Made by a program: the position numbers and the translations under genes
Origin: Sweltsa coloradensis
Taxonomy: Eukaryota; Arthropoda; Insecta; Plecoptera; Chloroperlidae
Direction of reading: 5' to 3'
Assembly: GCA_024449915.1 (NCBI GenBank)
Contig: JAMZAV010003190.1
Span: 1 to 64,000 of the forward strand
DNA: 64,000 nt
Shown: in pieces, positions 10,480 to 21,830 of the stretch
Layout: every line of letters begins with the position of its first letter
How positions within the stretch are numbered: position 1 is the first letter of the stretch
The notes under the pieces: model-generated
What the model saw: the letters and a program-made list of their open reading frames with translations, nothing else
What the model was told of the DNA's origin: nothing
The model's database searches: none

Positions 10480-11644
10480 AAATCTAACTCAAATGTGAAA
10501 CACTTTATTTCTGCAATAAAAGAATTGTTTAATAACCCAGCCTCGCGTGAATCTATTCGCAACAATAACATTCAACCAAATCATTCTCAAAATTTAAATT
10601 ACAATAATCTGATATCTTATCTCTCATAGGTAAGTGTGTAATCTTCTCAATGAATGAATTTCATCGCTACCATTAAATTCATCTTGTTGCAGTACAGTAT
10701 AGTCACCTTCTGACAATAATGGTCACAATCATATAATTATTTTAAAAGTTCATCAATATCGTAATTACCAGTAACCTCACTTCATTGCAGTACAGTACCC
10801 ATTTTTCTTCCATAAACTTGCTGGACATAGCAATGCTCGCTTTAACTGGACACTCACTACAGTCTCGTCTTAAGATTAATTGCATTATACTTAAGAATTG
10901 TAATTACTAATATAAGTTTATTTCTAAGACTTAGATAATTTCCTAGTAACTTAATTATTATTATTATTATTCCTATGTTTATGTTATTAGTCATAGCAAC
11001 TATATTATATTGTATAATTATAACATATCTCATAGCCGTATGGCCTGCTAGTGCGTGTACAGTTCTCTGGGAAATACAAAAATTGTATATGCATTAGTTG
11101 GAATATTGTTCACCTAATTTGTATAGTTTTATAACTAGTAACTTCTTTAGATTTTAGAATAGCTGTACATTATATTATTAAATTCACATTGCTAAATTGA
11201 GAAATTGAAAAATTGAAAAATAAATGTAATGTGCACTTCTATGTATAGTATTTTATAACTGCTTTAGTTAATAAAATTATAGATTGTATTTTAGTTTGTA
11301 AAAAAAATTAGTTTGTTATGCATTATGTGTTAGTTTATAAATGTATTTATATTGTAGTAAATGGTGGCAAGACACTTTTTGTGTTATGGGGCTATGCCCT
11401 TTTATTCTTGTCGCCATCAATATGCTCTGTATATGGTTTAATAACTGTACGTTGCAAATTGAAAATAAATAATAATAATAATAATAATAATTATTATTAT
11501 TATAAATAGGTAATAATAATATCATAAATTAATAAATTAATATAAATAGTATTAATTAATTAATATGGTAGGCGTATGAATATTGAGCGAGGTTATATAG
11601 AGCAGGCCAAGGCCTTACATAAATTAAATTAAGTAAATAAATAT
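10480..11644 (+). other. CR1-like 3' UTR, microsatellite tail and AT-rich junction
   Basis: AT-rich, no gene. A T-rich UTR runs to 'GGGGCTATGCCC' (11388), then the AAT/ATT microsatellite 11463-11510. About 130 bp of further AT-rich sequence leads back into the interrupted RTE frame near 11645. Confidence 0.65.
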
Positions 11645-13320
11645 ATAAAAAGGCCTGGTACCAATAATCAGGGCTGTGATGAAAGTATTAACAACTCTGT
11701 GGCGGAAAAACTGGAAGAATACTATGAAGAAGAGGAGGTAGAAATAACAAGAGAAGAAGTACGGCATGCTATTGGATATATGAAGAACGGAAGAGCAGCA
11801 GGGATGGATGAAGTATACGTAGAAATGATTAAAGCAGCAGGACCAGCAGGGGGTGAATGGATGTACCGCGTGGTAAAAGCAGCCTGGCAACAGAAAGCAG
11901 TTCCCGAGGACTGGCGGAAAGGAGTGATCGTCTCACTTTATAAAAAGGGTGACAGGAAGGATGTAAAAAACTACAGAGGCATCACCCTAATGAGCCAAGG
12001 AGCTAAAATATATGAAAGAATAATACAAGCAAGATTAAAGGAAATAATAGAACCACAGCTAAGGGAAGAGCAGTATGGGTTTCGGAGTGGAAGGTCAACC
12101 ACTGATTTGATATTCGCAGTGCGACAAATCATGGAAACTAGATGGGAGGCAGGACAAACCATGCACATAGTGTTTTAGACCTAGAAAAAGCCTATGATCG
12201 CATGCCCCAAGGAAAAGTGTGGGAGTGCCTAAAAAAGAAGGGTGTTAGCAACGGCATGATCGAGATAATAATTAGCATGTACCAACAATGTACAAGTTGT
12301 GTTCAAACAAACCATGGAAATACTGAGTGGTTCAACACTAACTCTGGCCTAAGCAAGGCAGTGTAATATCCCCATTACTATTCTCAATAGTAATGGACGA
12401 AATATTAAGTAAGGTGGAACCAGAGACGGGAACTGGCACAAGGACAATGATTTATGCGGATGACATCCTAGTGTGGGGAGAGACAGCTGAAGAAGTGCAG
12501 ACAAAAGTGAAGAAGTGGAAACTTGTAACAGAAGAATTTGGACTAAAGATCAGTGAAGGAAAAATCTAGAAAGAAAGGAACAAGTAAGTAACTAGAGAGA
12601 AAATTAAATTTGGAGATGAGGAACTGGAAGAGGCAGAAAGAGTTTGCGTACGTAGGTAGCATTATCACAAAGGAGGCAAAGATGGGAAGTGAGATCAGGC
12701 AGAATCCTTCTATCAGCAAGTACGGAAGTTACTTTGGAACGAGGATTTCCCTAATGAATGCAAGGTGTTATTGTACAAGTTATACTATCTACCCATCCTT
12801 ACATATGCTTCAGTGATCTGGACACTAGGAGCTGTAGATGCAAGTAGGATTCTAGTAGCTGAAATGAAGTTCGTAAGAAGCATAGCCGGAATATCGAAGT
12901 TAGACAAAATTAGAAGCCAAGAAATCAGGACAAAAGTTGGAGTTGAGAAGCTATTATTCAAAATTGGACGAGAAAGGTTGAGATGGAATGGACATTTCAG
13001 AAGAATGGGAGAAGAAAGAATTCCAAGGACAGAATTTGAAAGTGGGGACAAAGTTAAAATACGAGTCGGTAGACCAAGAGAGAAGTGGAAAGATCAAATA
13101 AGAAATTATATACAGGAAAGAGGTGACAGGTGGGAAGAAGTCGAAGCAAGGAAACTGTGGGAAGACAGAAGTGGATGGCGTGAACTGGTGGGAAGAAGTG
13201 CGAGTGAACCTGAAGAGGACATGACAGGCCTGGCAAGCCGGTGTTAACAACTCATAAAAGGCCCTAGAAAATTGGTGGCTATAGCCACCCCCTGACCTAA
13301 CTCAAGTTGGAAACAGGAGA
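11645..13320 (+). pseudogene. RTE-like LINE, downstream part (reverse transcriptase and C-terminal domain)
   Basis: Resumption of the LINE frame left at 6884. Block order: VRHAIGYMKNGRAAGMDE, DWRKGVIVSLYKKGDR, NYRGITLMS, EEQYGFRSGRST (frame 11699-12178); a one-base slip near 12170; LDLEKAYDRMP with the first catalytic Asp; another slip near 12355; then SPLLFSIVMDE and MIYADDILVWGE near 12450. The thumb follows (FAYVGSIITK, then YYLPILTYASVIW), and the C-terminal domain ends with ERLRWNGHFRRM and GRPREKWKDQIRNYI (frame 12765-13247). That C-terminal signature is characteristic of RTE-type ORF2. Catalytic residues survive but several frameshifts make it inactive. A second copy of this 3' region, more damaged, is at 36370-36740. 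Confidence 0.88.
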
Positions 13321-13528
13321 CAGAAATATGGGAGACCGTATGAAAATCCGGCCGTCATAGAGTGCGCTGCGAGCGGTGACGTTCACTCTAGTGTAGTGGG
13401 CGTGCGCACTCGCCATCTAAATACACGCGCAATCTGTCAAACAGGAATCTCATTGCTCCGAACATTCACATATATTGAGTGTTTTTTAGTATGGATGTAT
13501 GTTACGCACATATGAAAAGTTATTCAAG

Positions 13529-13729
13529 ATGAGTCAGTGTTGTGTGCATAAATGCAACAACCGTAAAGGAGGCCATAAGTTTCCAAAAGATAAAAGTAAA
13601 CATTTAAGTGGTTATACGCACGTCGTGGCAAAAGTTACCCACTATAGGCACAGTGTTGTTTGCCACCTCCACTTCAAAGAAGACGATTACAAAACTGTCC
13701 AATTTATTATGGTATTTATAATATTATGA
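13529..13729 (+). pseudogene. THAP-domain fragment (P-like transposase N-terminus)
   Basis: A 67-codon frame from the ATG at 13529. It begins MSQCCVHKCNNRKG and continues through FPKD to VVCHLHFKEDDYKT. The order C-x3-C, a basic stretch, FPKD, then C-x2-H followed by F...EDY is the C2CH THAP zinc finger, a sequence-specific DNA-binding fold. The distance between the metal-binding pairs is shorter than usual and the central Trp helix is not evident, so part may have been lost. The C-terminal AVPTIF-type segment is missing; the frame runs out where a SINE tail begins near 13738. Located 140 bp inside the transposon's left terminus, it is best read as the DNA-binding end of its transposase. A host THAP exon captured by the element is less likely. 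Confidence 0.7.
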
Positions 13730-13737
13730 CACATTTC

Positions 13738-13912
13738 TATTAAAAATATCGATCTTTGGTTGGTTATCGCTCACCGTCGATTGCGTCAGGGCCTACAGGG
13801 TTGGCTTGGCTGGTTTCGCTTTGGTTTACTGTCCCCACACTGAAAATCAGTTAGGTATATGACTGAGTGGGTAGACTCTAAATACGAATTTATTTATTTA
13901 TTGTAAGTATGG
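13738..13912 (+). repeat. SINE-1, 5'-truncated copy inside the P-like element
   Basis: Same blocks as at 5925: 'ATCGATCTTTGGTTGG', 'GGGCCTACAGGGTTGG', 'CTGAAAATCAGTT', 'GGGTAGACTCTAAATACG' and an ATTT tail. It interrupts the THAP frame. Confidence 0.8.
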
Positions 13913-14021
13913 TAAGTAATCGCCTACTTGGTCCAGACTTGGCTGTCAGTCCAGTAGGCGTATGCCTGCATCACAACTTTAAAGGGTATTCACCCGCTAA
14001 ACTCAAAAAAATATTTCATTC

Positions 14022-14396
14022 AGACTAACTATACCTTGTGTCGACCCAAGTAACACTCTGTCAATCATCAAACTGAAAAGACGCAGGTTGTATTGAGGCC
14101 TCCCGCCTTCTTTGTTGAAACTAATGTAAAACGCAACCACTTCTAAAATCTTCATGTTCGAGCAAATTAGTGGACACTCAGCTATATAAAAGGGGACTTT
14201 CTCAAATACAGGCTGGTACAGATTCCAAAGAGGTCCATGTGGTTTGAAACTGTCAATACGGGTCAAGATGGACAGGCCATTACAGGTAATGGGGATTATT
14301 TACATTGTATTGTGCACAAAACCACGGTTCCCTTTCACTTAGATGATTGACAGAGTGTTACTTGGGTCGACACAAGGTATAGTTATGAATTTAGAA
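14022..14396. repeat. Spaced inverted repeat within the P-like element
   Basis: About 48 bp at 14022-14068 ('ACTATACCTTGTGTCGACCC' and flanks) recurs as its reverse complement at 14343-14392, with about 275 bp between. It could be a foldback insertion or the ends of a small TIR element; no target duplication is clear. ORFs crossing it carry no recognised domain. Confidence 0.6.
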
Positions 14397-15035
14397 ATTG
14401 ACAGAAAAATTATTGCGTCCACCATGACCCTCAAAAAATGTCAGTTAATAATTTTCGAGTTAGGTCTTATCTGTAAAAATCTGCAAAAAGAAATAACATT
14501 GGGACGATTTTTATGCCCCGTAACCTTGGAGGATTTTGATCCAAACAAATAATGGTCATTAATGAAATACTCGACAGTCTTTTCTGTAAGTCCTCTATAT
14601 TTTGTTTTGTAATTTGGGCATGTGGTTTGGTCAAAATATGCGATTACCAAGGAGGGGTGTGATTTTGGAATGCATATTTTTACGTGTTTGAGTGTATATT
14701 TGTGTACAGCTTCAAAACACGATGTTATAAAGGGCCATTTAGATTGGAACGATGCTTTAGTGTGGATCAAAAGCAAAGCATATTAAAGCGAAGCCTATTT
14801 AGGAATTTCCCAAAAAGCCAATTTCAAAAAAATCAAAATAAATTAAAAATTAGTGTAAAATCACAGTTAAAAGATATTATTTTTAAACGGTCATATTAGT
14901 GTAATATTATGCTAAAGAATATGTGTCAAAAAATCTATTTCAGGCCTGAAACATTATCTATAAGCTTAAATTTTATCTGACCCCTCAACTAACTCTGATT
15001 TGCGTCCACTTGTCCGCGCTTTTCTTTTCTTTTAA

Positions 15036-16019
15036 GGCGGATTAATACAAGGGTTTAGGTTCTGTAAGCGCGCCGGTACACATAGAAAAGTAAGCTCAAA
15101 GAATTTAGGCTAAGATAGTGTCACTTGTCTTCTATAAGTTCTTTGCAGAATGCAGAGTGAACAGAGAGAACTTTGATTAAAGAAGGATTCGAAGGTTATA
15201 ATAAAGATTATTATTAATTTTATAATTTTTCCAATCGATGTTAATAATTATGCAAATAATGCTCCAAGTCCTGCCAAACTTTATATATTTATTACGGAAG
15301 CGTAGTCGACTGCAGTGGGCGTAGGAACCGGGGGGGGGGGGGGGCACGACGAGCAAAACTAACGTGTGCTAGGTAATCCCAGAATTTCCGTACTAAATAT
15401 GCACACACTTATACAATTCGACAAGCACCTTGGTAAAACGAATATAATTGCCTGTATGCTTCGTCATTACATATAAAAATTAGGTTGAAATTTACTAAAA
15501 TGGTACACTTCCAAGTTAATTTTTTTAGGTTTGAGATCGCAAATAGTTGCTATAAAACAGTATTTTACCGAGTCCGAGTGCAGTTAAAACATAAGTACGA
15601 AAAACTTTGGTATGGTGAAAATTTGTTTGGGGTTCAGGCCCAGACCCGAATAATCTTAGCTGTTTAAAGCGCCTAAAACACTAATACTAATACCTCCGGC
15701 TGCGCCCACAAGGTCTGCTCATAAATTCCCCCCCCCCCCCCCAAAAAAAACTTTCAAAAACGTTCCTATACGCGCCTGGTTGACTGTAGTAATCAAGCCT
15801 TTCAAAGTAGATGTTAGTTTGACTTAACTTTTTCGTACTGTCGTAAAGTAAAAAATTGTTCAACTTTCTTACACATTCAAACAGTGTCTTATGCATTAAA
15901 AGTATGTATTACAACTAGCTCATTTGTGTCAACGCCAGTACGTGTTCCCTATGTTCCAACATTACGTCAACGCGTTAAAACCTTATGCTTACATCTTATA
16001 TTTTTGTGTGGGTCCACCT
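15036..16019. mobile_element. TTAA MITE family 2, copy 1 (interrupted by hAT MITE)
   Basis: Flanked by TTAA at 15032-15035 and 16020-16023. The right end reads inward AGGTGGACCCACAC; the left GGCGGATTAATAC is decayed. It matches the cleaner copy at 49279-49875 along its length ('GGTACACATAGAAA', 'AATTTAGGC', 'GATTCGAAGGTTAT', 'CCAAGTCCTGCCAA', 'TGTTCCAACAT'). That copy lacks the hAT insertion found here. Confidence 0.72.
15313..15778. mobile_element. hAT-type MITE with G/C tracts
   Basis: 466 bp. Left end CAGTGGGCGTAGGAACC followed by a G-run; right end a C-run, then GTTCCTATACGCGCCTG. Flanks are GTCGACTG (15305-15312) and GTTGACTG (15779-15786), an 8-bp duplication with one change. CAG-starting termini and 8-bp duplications are hAT hallmarks. 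The sister MITE at 49.6 kb shows the unoccupied site. Confidence 0.82.
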
Positions 16020-16140
16020 TTAAAAACATTTTCAGCCGCGGTAAGGTTAAACTACCATAGTTAGCCGCCATCTTTCACAATCAGGTGAACGTCACCGCTC
16101 GCAGCGCTCCTGGTGGTGAAACGTCATACGGTCCCCCATA

Positions 16141-16824
16141 TATATATATTTAAATAGAAAGAAAAAAATAAAAGAATCGGAATATAAGGTAACAAATATT
16201 TGACATAGATTTCTACAATATATCATGGAGAGCCAATTTAATAGTATTTTGGACATAAAGTGTTTTCTATTTCAGTTCCTAACTAGAATTATTTTTTTGT
16301 AGACAAATTATAAGTAAAGTATTATCTTAAATATATGTTGATTGAAATGCAGTACTAAAAATATAAAATAAGATGATATTGTAGTAATTTAAACTAAAAT
16401 TCTAGATTCATGTGATAGGCTTTTTCATCAAGAGGTGATTTATCAAAAGTAGGTTATACGCATATAAGAAGAATACACTGTATATTCTTTATTCGTTTTT
16501 ACTATTGTTCATTACATTAGCACAAAACTCTCTGCCTTTTTCAACGATCCATTTTTGTAATTCTCATTCAATAATCAATCAGTAATCACATTGGATGAGG
16601 TATTATTTTAATACAAGAAGATGTACAAAAAATAAGAATGCCGGAAATTGCTGCTTGCTGTATATTATGGTGCCCGTGCGCACCGCGGCAAAATTGGTGA
16701 TTACTTTTAAGATATTTCATCTCTTGGCAATGTGGTATGATTTGTATAACATGATTATTTTATGAGATAGGTGCACTTAATGGCAATATGTAAAAGATAA
16801 CCCAACCCAAACAGTATTGTATTG
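16141..16824. other. AT-rich sequence, no gene seen
   Basis: About 680 bp, strongly AT-rich, with a short TA microsatellite at its left edge. No reading frame, repeat end or RNA motif recognised. Confidence 0.5.
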
Positions 16825-16929
16825 TATTTTATTTTGCGTCCATCTGAGCAGTACATTGTAAGAAGAAAATTACACAATTACTACTGTGGGACTTGTTAAT
16901 ACATAAAAACATACACAATATCATTATTA
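16825..16929. repeat. Dispersed repeat R2, left part of split copy
   Basis: Matches 4053-4152. The homology resumes at 22004 after the 5-kb Helentron-like insertion. Confidence 0.7.
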
Positions 16930-17534
16930 CTAGGAAAACGCTTAAGTCCCGTCGCGTTGTTGGATGAGCGTAATTGGTGCGTTGATAGCTGCCATGTGTT
17001 TTGCGGATTTTCTGTTGTTCTGTGAAAAAATCAGAACTTTGTTGAAATTTTTTAAAAATTAAATCAAATTAAATAAAAATTCACTTATTTTTTTTTAATT
17101 AATCGTAATTTTAAAAAACGGAAAAAATCGTAATATTGAAATTTTCATAAGAAATAATTATTCGATTACGCACAAATTTTACTCGAATATTTAATTCTTA
17201 AAATTAAGGTTCTGTGAAAAAATCATTATAATCTTATAAAGCATGTATAGAGAGGGCAATTATATTCAAAAAGCCTTCTAGAAGTCAATCGTACAACATT
17301 TTTGGGGTAGAAGCTGCCAACATGGTTTTTTATCTTAAGGCAATACTCTCTTCATCTACCTATCAATGTTGGCAAAGTCTACTTTGAGTAGAAGTACCAA
17401 AAGGGTACCAAAAACCCAAATCTGGTACCACTTATTAAAATATTCAATTGCTCGTAAAATAAACATGCGAAACTTTTGAAAAAAATTCACAAATCGTAAT
17501 CGATATCTAGGTTTAATAAGTGTAACCTACTTTT

Positions 17535-18180
17535 TATGTATTTATTTATTTATTTAAGTAAGCCTTCTACAGTGTTCACTCATATGCATGTCATACAGAC
17601 ATGCGAGTATTTGAAGTTGTCAAAGATCTGTACAATTGTTAAGAAAACAAACATAAACAACAACATAAACAGTTTACAATGTTAACAAAGTACAATTCGA
17701 TAAAAGAGTGCAATTGGTCAATTAAAATTAAAATTAAAACTAAGATATTTTAAGATATTTGGGTTCACACAACATATGTACTGATACTATAGTTAGCTTA
17801 AGCTAGTCCTATACAATACAAGTCTCAAAATATTCACTTACTGAATAAAAGCTGTGTTCCAAAAGGAATGATTTAATCCTAGCCTTAAACTCCTTCCTAG
17901 AGCTTGTAACACCAACATTCCGTAATTCTTCAGGCAATTTGTTATATACTTTAATTCCCATGTTCACGGGATCATTATCCAGCAGCTTCAATCTATGGCT
18001 AGTCTGGTACAATTTTCCCTTCCCTCTCGTGTTTATATTATGGACATTTGCATTCAATTGAAATAAGTTAGGAAATTTATTTACAAACATGATAACCTCA
18101 AGCAGATAAAGACAAGCTACAGTTAATATATTATATTTGCATTCTTAAAAGCCTGTCTGCATGTGTAGTCCATGTGTAGT
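17535..18180 (-). pseudogene. LINE (CR1/jockey-type) 3' end
   Basis: Minus-strand frame 18090-17809 encodes a 93-residue C-terminus: HNINTRGKGKLY, a basic HRLKLL segment, VYNKLPEELRNVG, and F..RIKSFLLEHSFYSVSEYF. This pattern (HN.NTR, then a NKLP helix, then KSFLLE..FYSV..F) is the usual C-terminus of CR1/jockey-group ORF2 downstream of the reverse transcriptase. A 3' UTR follows, ending in an ATTT-repeat tail at 17535-17556. The catalytic part is absent, as expected for a 5'-truncated LINE insertion. It lies within the 5-kb Helentron-like element. Confidence 0.75.
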
Positions 18181-18879
18181 TTTCTAGGGCTTTAGTGCCA
18201 CTTTTATCTCAATTTTTGTTTGCGTAATTTTTGTACCCAAATTTGTACATCAATATATCTCCTGATTGGAAAGATTTGGGATAGTAATATTTTACCAAAT
18301 CTGTCGTTGTCTATGTAGAACACGCTTGCCAAATCGGGCCCAGTTTCAACATACCAATCGACGGTTTTTAATTGTTTACTGAGACAATGCGCAACTAGAT
18401 TTCTGTCGCGCTAATCCCCTGCGGGTGCCGCCAGCATCAACCCGCGACGCTGATTGGCTCTCGGCCTTGGTCGCCTAGCCTCCCTCCGCGGTCCACTCTA
18501 CTCAGTTGTAAACGTAAATAATCATTGCCATTAGCAGTGTTTTTTTTTTATGGAAGGGTTCATTGCTGACAGTAGATCTTGTTAAAAAACCAGCTATAGT
18601 TATGTGATATACCTGCACTACGTCTACGTGATTTGAAGGTATGTTATCACTTACATCTTCTTAGTCCCATAATACTGTAAGCCCTATGCTCATGTGCTGT
18701 GTTAAAACATGGAACAAACTCTCATTGTTTCAAAGTAAGGCCTAATATAAGCAGTGCGCGGAGTAGGCCTAGTGTGTTGTGTTGGTGACATCAAATGCTC
18801 AGCTACGCCGCTAGTAGACAGAGTGGCATATTACGCTTCAAGGTTATTTACCAAAATTAAAAGAAAATTGTGGGAAGCC
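18181..18879. other. Unassigned sequence within the 5-kb element
   Basis: About 700 bp, locally more GC-rich around 18400-18500. No frame or repeat end recognised. Confidence 0.4.
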
Positions 18880-19125
18880 TGCCCAGGGTGCAATTCATGC
18901 CCCTCTTCAGGTGTCTAACAAGGTATGTTGTGGATAGGACAACTGTGAAGGGATGTTCGAGGGCAAAGAGACTCAATCCCTTGCATTCGCATTAACGCTG
19001 AGGAAAACCTCGGAAAAAACCATCAGTCAGGATTGCCGGTCTTGACGGGATTTGAAACCGGGACCTCGCGAATTTGAGTCGCGCGCTTAACGCGTGGAAC
19101 CAACACTGTTGGTGCATTGTAACAA
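18880..19125 (-). repeat. tRNA-derived SINE with TTTTCCGAGG core
   Basis: On the minus strand a tRNA-like head carries a box-B-like GGTTTCAAATCCC and an anticodon-arm-like stem (CGCGA...TCGCG). Downstream is a segment containing 'TTTTTTCCGAGGTTTTCCTC' and 'GTTAATGCGAATGC', which resembles a core I associate with SINEs of many invertebrates. The A box is imperfect, so it is probably an old copy. Confidence 0.55.
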
Positions 19126-19705
19126 TCAACATCGAACAGAAACATTGGTGTTCTTTCCAGGCCCCCAGAGTTTCTTACACGTAACGTCGTATCGATAACA
19201 CTAAACCAAGTCCATAAAGTCAGCCTCTTTCAACATTTTCCAGGGCGTGTTCATGATAATTGATAATGCATGTAATTTGAGATTTATGAGTAGTCTTTTC
19301 ATTTAGGCCTAATCAGTAGATGTTCAATTTAAAACAAATAATTTGTTAATTACTTTACAGCATTATAGATAGTCAATTTTTTTCTTTTAGGCTGGTTTGA
19401 GCTTGTGTTATGATTGCATAGTTGTTTTCTGACAGTTACGTCTTGAGCCCTTGTCTTATCTCTGTAGTCGAAAAGTGGCGATTTACAGACACCTTCAGAC
19501 AAAGAAAAAGAGATATTTGTAAATGCTTTAAAAGACAGAGAAAAAGTCACTATGCGAAATACGTAGTCGCGTTTGCTTGCATAAATAATGCAATATCTAA
19601 AAGGTTTCATAATACAATTGGCATATATCGTATTACTCCAACAAGTATGCACTCCATTGGCATATTTAAGAGATGTCACTACCAAACTATGATATGGAAC
19701 ACTAT
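19126..19705. other. Unassigned sequence within the 5-kb element
   Basis: About 580 bp. Overlapping frames on both strands (19350-19685 minus, 19422-19850 plus) contain no domain I recognise and the latter runs into the hAT MITE, so I treat them as chance. Confidence 0.4.
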
Positions 19706-20208
19706 CAGTGGCGTAGGAACTATTTTTTTAGTGGGGGGTCACACTCAAGTTGACTACGAGGTTGGGTGGGTAAACCGGCGTCTGGGGCGAAGCCCAGATT
19801 TTTTTAAACATTTTCGCCGTCGGCGAGATTTTTTAAAAAGGTGCCCTTGATAAGTGGCCTAAAACACGTTTTCAGGCGAATTTTAATTATGAATAGGGTT
19901 ACATTTTGAAACTAATATTGCATTGAAGATTGATTACCTGACTAAAATAGGTCGACAGTCTGCTTGTACTGCACACAAAATATAATGAATATTAGTCTAA
20001 AATCAGATGGTAGTCTCTCAAATCACGTCTCTAACTAAATCTTTCTAAAAAAATGTTAGCAAAAACCTTCCTTTTTGTTTGCAAGCCCGACTGTACTAAA
20101 AATCCTATAAATCACCCAATAAGCTATAAGTTAGAAATGACATCCATACCTGGCTTGACCCCCCCGGGGAGTTTCCCCCCCATCCCCCCCCCCGTTCCTA
20201 CGCCCCTG
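19706..20208. mobile_element. hAT-type MITE with perfect 8-bp target duplication
   Basis: 503 bp. Ends are CAGTGGCGTAGGAAC and GTTCCTACGCCCCTG (14 of 15 paired). Flanked by identical AACACTAT at 19698-19705 and 20209-20216. C-rich near the right end. Same family as 15313-15778 by termini. No transposase. Confidence 0.9.
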
Positions 20209-20216
20209 AACACTAT

Positions 20217-21229
20217 CAAGAAACCCGAGGTACTTTTACTGCTGAGGGTTATTTTGTTATTACATTATAAGTTTTTTTAACAACAAGTATGTGCTATAAT
20301 ATTCTTATTTTCCCCCAATAGGAACACCAAAAATATAACCCATGCAAATTTGTGTAGAACATTACTGGTGCGATATCACTCCTATTCTAATGACCACGGA
20401 TGCTATTCCAGTTGGATTTGCTGAAGTTATTTCTTGTAGCTACAAAATTGGTTGCTCAACTAATAGGTGTGGGTGTAAAAAAAACAAGGATGCCATGCAC
20501 TGATGCATGCAATGTTTTGAACTAGAACGAGGATGTTCGAATATCAATGCAGGCATGATAAGAATTTGGATCTTTTACATTACATTTACATGCATTACAT
20601 GCAACCGACACTGATCGAAATAGGATAACAAAAAGTAAATTCTACAATAAATGTAAAATAAAATATTTAAATATAATTCAATACTACCCACTATAAATGG
20701 TTCGTGAAAATAAACAGAATCGCACAAGAGTTTTATTGATGTTTTTAATATATTACACTATAATATACAATACTATTCTTCAATATTATTTAAAATGTAG
20801 TCACATAACTAAATAAATGTAATTCTTATACTGTGGTGAACCTAATTGATGCAACTCTTTCGAGAAATGGACGATTCAGATTGATCGGCGCACGTAATGT
20901 GTTGGGTTAAAATGGTTTGTTTGTCTACAACTCACTTCTTGGTATCTCACATGAATTAGTTTATAAATTATACGCATTCAACTATAATAAAACAGAATGA
21001 CACAGACTTCATGCGGGTATAATGCACAAAAATGCGAATAATTCTATATTTCAAACGAAGTTAAAATTTGAACCAACACCTAAGACAAGGTGTTAATACT
21101 CTTAGCGTGAGACTGTCAGGGTATGTCAGGTGGCTGGTTAAGATCTTAATTCTTGATGAGATGAGAGATATCATTATTATTTACTTGATGTTTTATAAAA
21201 ACATTTTTAAAAAAAAAAATTGTAGATAG
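20217..21229. other. AT-rich sequence without genes
   Basis: About 1 kb with short AT-rich frames only. Nothing recognised. Confidence 0.45.
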
Positions 21230-21530
21230 TAAAACAAACAAAAGAGGATTTCTCGATTTTCCAAAAGTTGAAGTTTTGAAGGTGAAGGAGCCATTTTTTG
21301 GTTTCGCCAACATTGTTTTTTGAATTCAGCATGATCGAATTAGTTAAAACAGCATATTAATTGCTTCTACGACAGTAAAACAAAACTTTAAAAAATGATT
21401 TCTTGATATCCAAAATTTTGAGTTTTGGAGGTGAAGGAGCCATTTTTGGTTTTGCCAACATTGTTTTTTGAATTCAGCATGGTCGAATTACTTTAAAAAA
21501 CATTTTTAATTGCTTCTACTCATTAACAGC
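21230..21530 (+). repeat. Two-copy tandem duplication (~150 bp unit)
   Basis: The segment with 'GGTGAAGGAGCCATTTTT' followed by 'CCAACATTGTTTTTTGAATT' occurs twice in direct orientation about 150 bp apart, with scattered differences. Confidence 0.8.
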
Positions 21531-21589
21531 ATAGACTTCGAATTTTGCAGACAGAATTCCCTGTCTAGTAGGTGTTATAAGCAGAAGAA

Positions 21590-21830
21590 ATTAAAAAAAT
21601 CGTAAAATTGCGATTTTCATGAGAAATAATTATTTGATTACGCTAAAATTTCACACGAATATATCAATTCATAAAATTAAGGTTCTGTGAAAAAATCATT
21701 ACAATCGGATAAAGCATGTAGGAGTTATAAGTCGAAGAAATTTTTTTTAAATCGAAAAAAAATCGTAAAATTGCGATTTTCATGACAAATAATTTTTCGA
21801 TTGCGCTCAAAACGTGGCAGTTCTTAGTTC
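21590..21830 (+). repeat. Direct repeat of 'AAATTGCGATTTTCATGA' segment
   Basis: The stretch around 'TTGCGATTTTCATGA' and 'AAATAATTATTTGATTACGC' occurs at about 21606 and 21770, and a related one with 'GGTTCTGTGAAAAAATCATT' at about 17120-17230 near the other end of the same 5-kb element. Confidence 0.7.

Larger units (their letters stand above)
7091..11510 (+). mobile_element. CR1-like LINE inserted in the RTE-like LINE
   Basis: A near full-length non-LTR retrotransposon of about 4.4 kb on the plus strand. In order it has: a possible first reading frame (7113-7439), ORF2 with a 2A-like motif, PHD-type finger and endonuclease (7340-8662), reverse transcriptase (8743-9828), C-terminal thumb pieces (9867-10196, 10297-10479), an AT-rich 3' UTR of about 900 bp, and a 3' end with 'GGGGCTATGCCC' followed by AATAAATAAT-type microsatellite tail (11463-11510). 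Microsatellite-like 3' tails are usual for the CR1/L2 group. Frame breaks show it is inactive. Confidence 0.85.
13327..16140 (+). mobile_element. P-element-like DNA transposon remnant with THAP domain
   Basis: About 2.8 kb bounded by inverted ends: left 13327-13386, right 16085-16140. Both share 'GACCGTATGA' near the tip and a subterminal block around 'GCGCTGCGAGCGGTGACG'. A THAP zinc-finger frame lies just inside the left end, where P-element transposases carry theirs. No TTAA flanks the ends; candidate 8-bp duplications match at 6 of 8 positions. It was later invaded by a SINE, a TTAA MITE and a hAT MITE. No transposase catalytic domain is recognisable. Confidence 0.6.

Noticed and set aside
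14003..14776. Minus frames inside the P-like element as the missing transposase
   Set aside because: No transposase motif, and the first one is built partly on the spaced inverted repeat.
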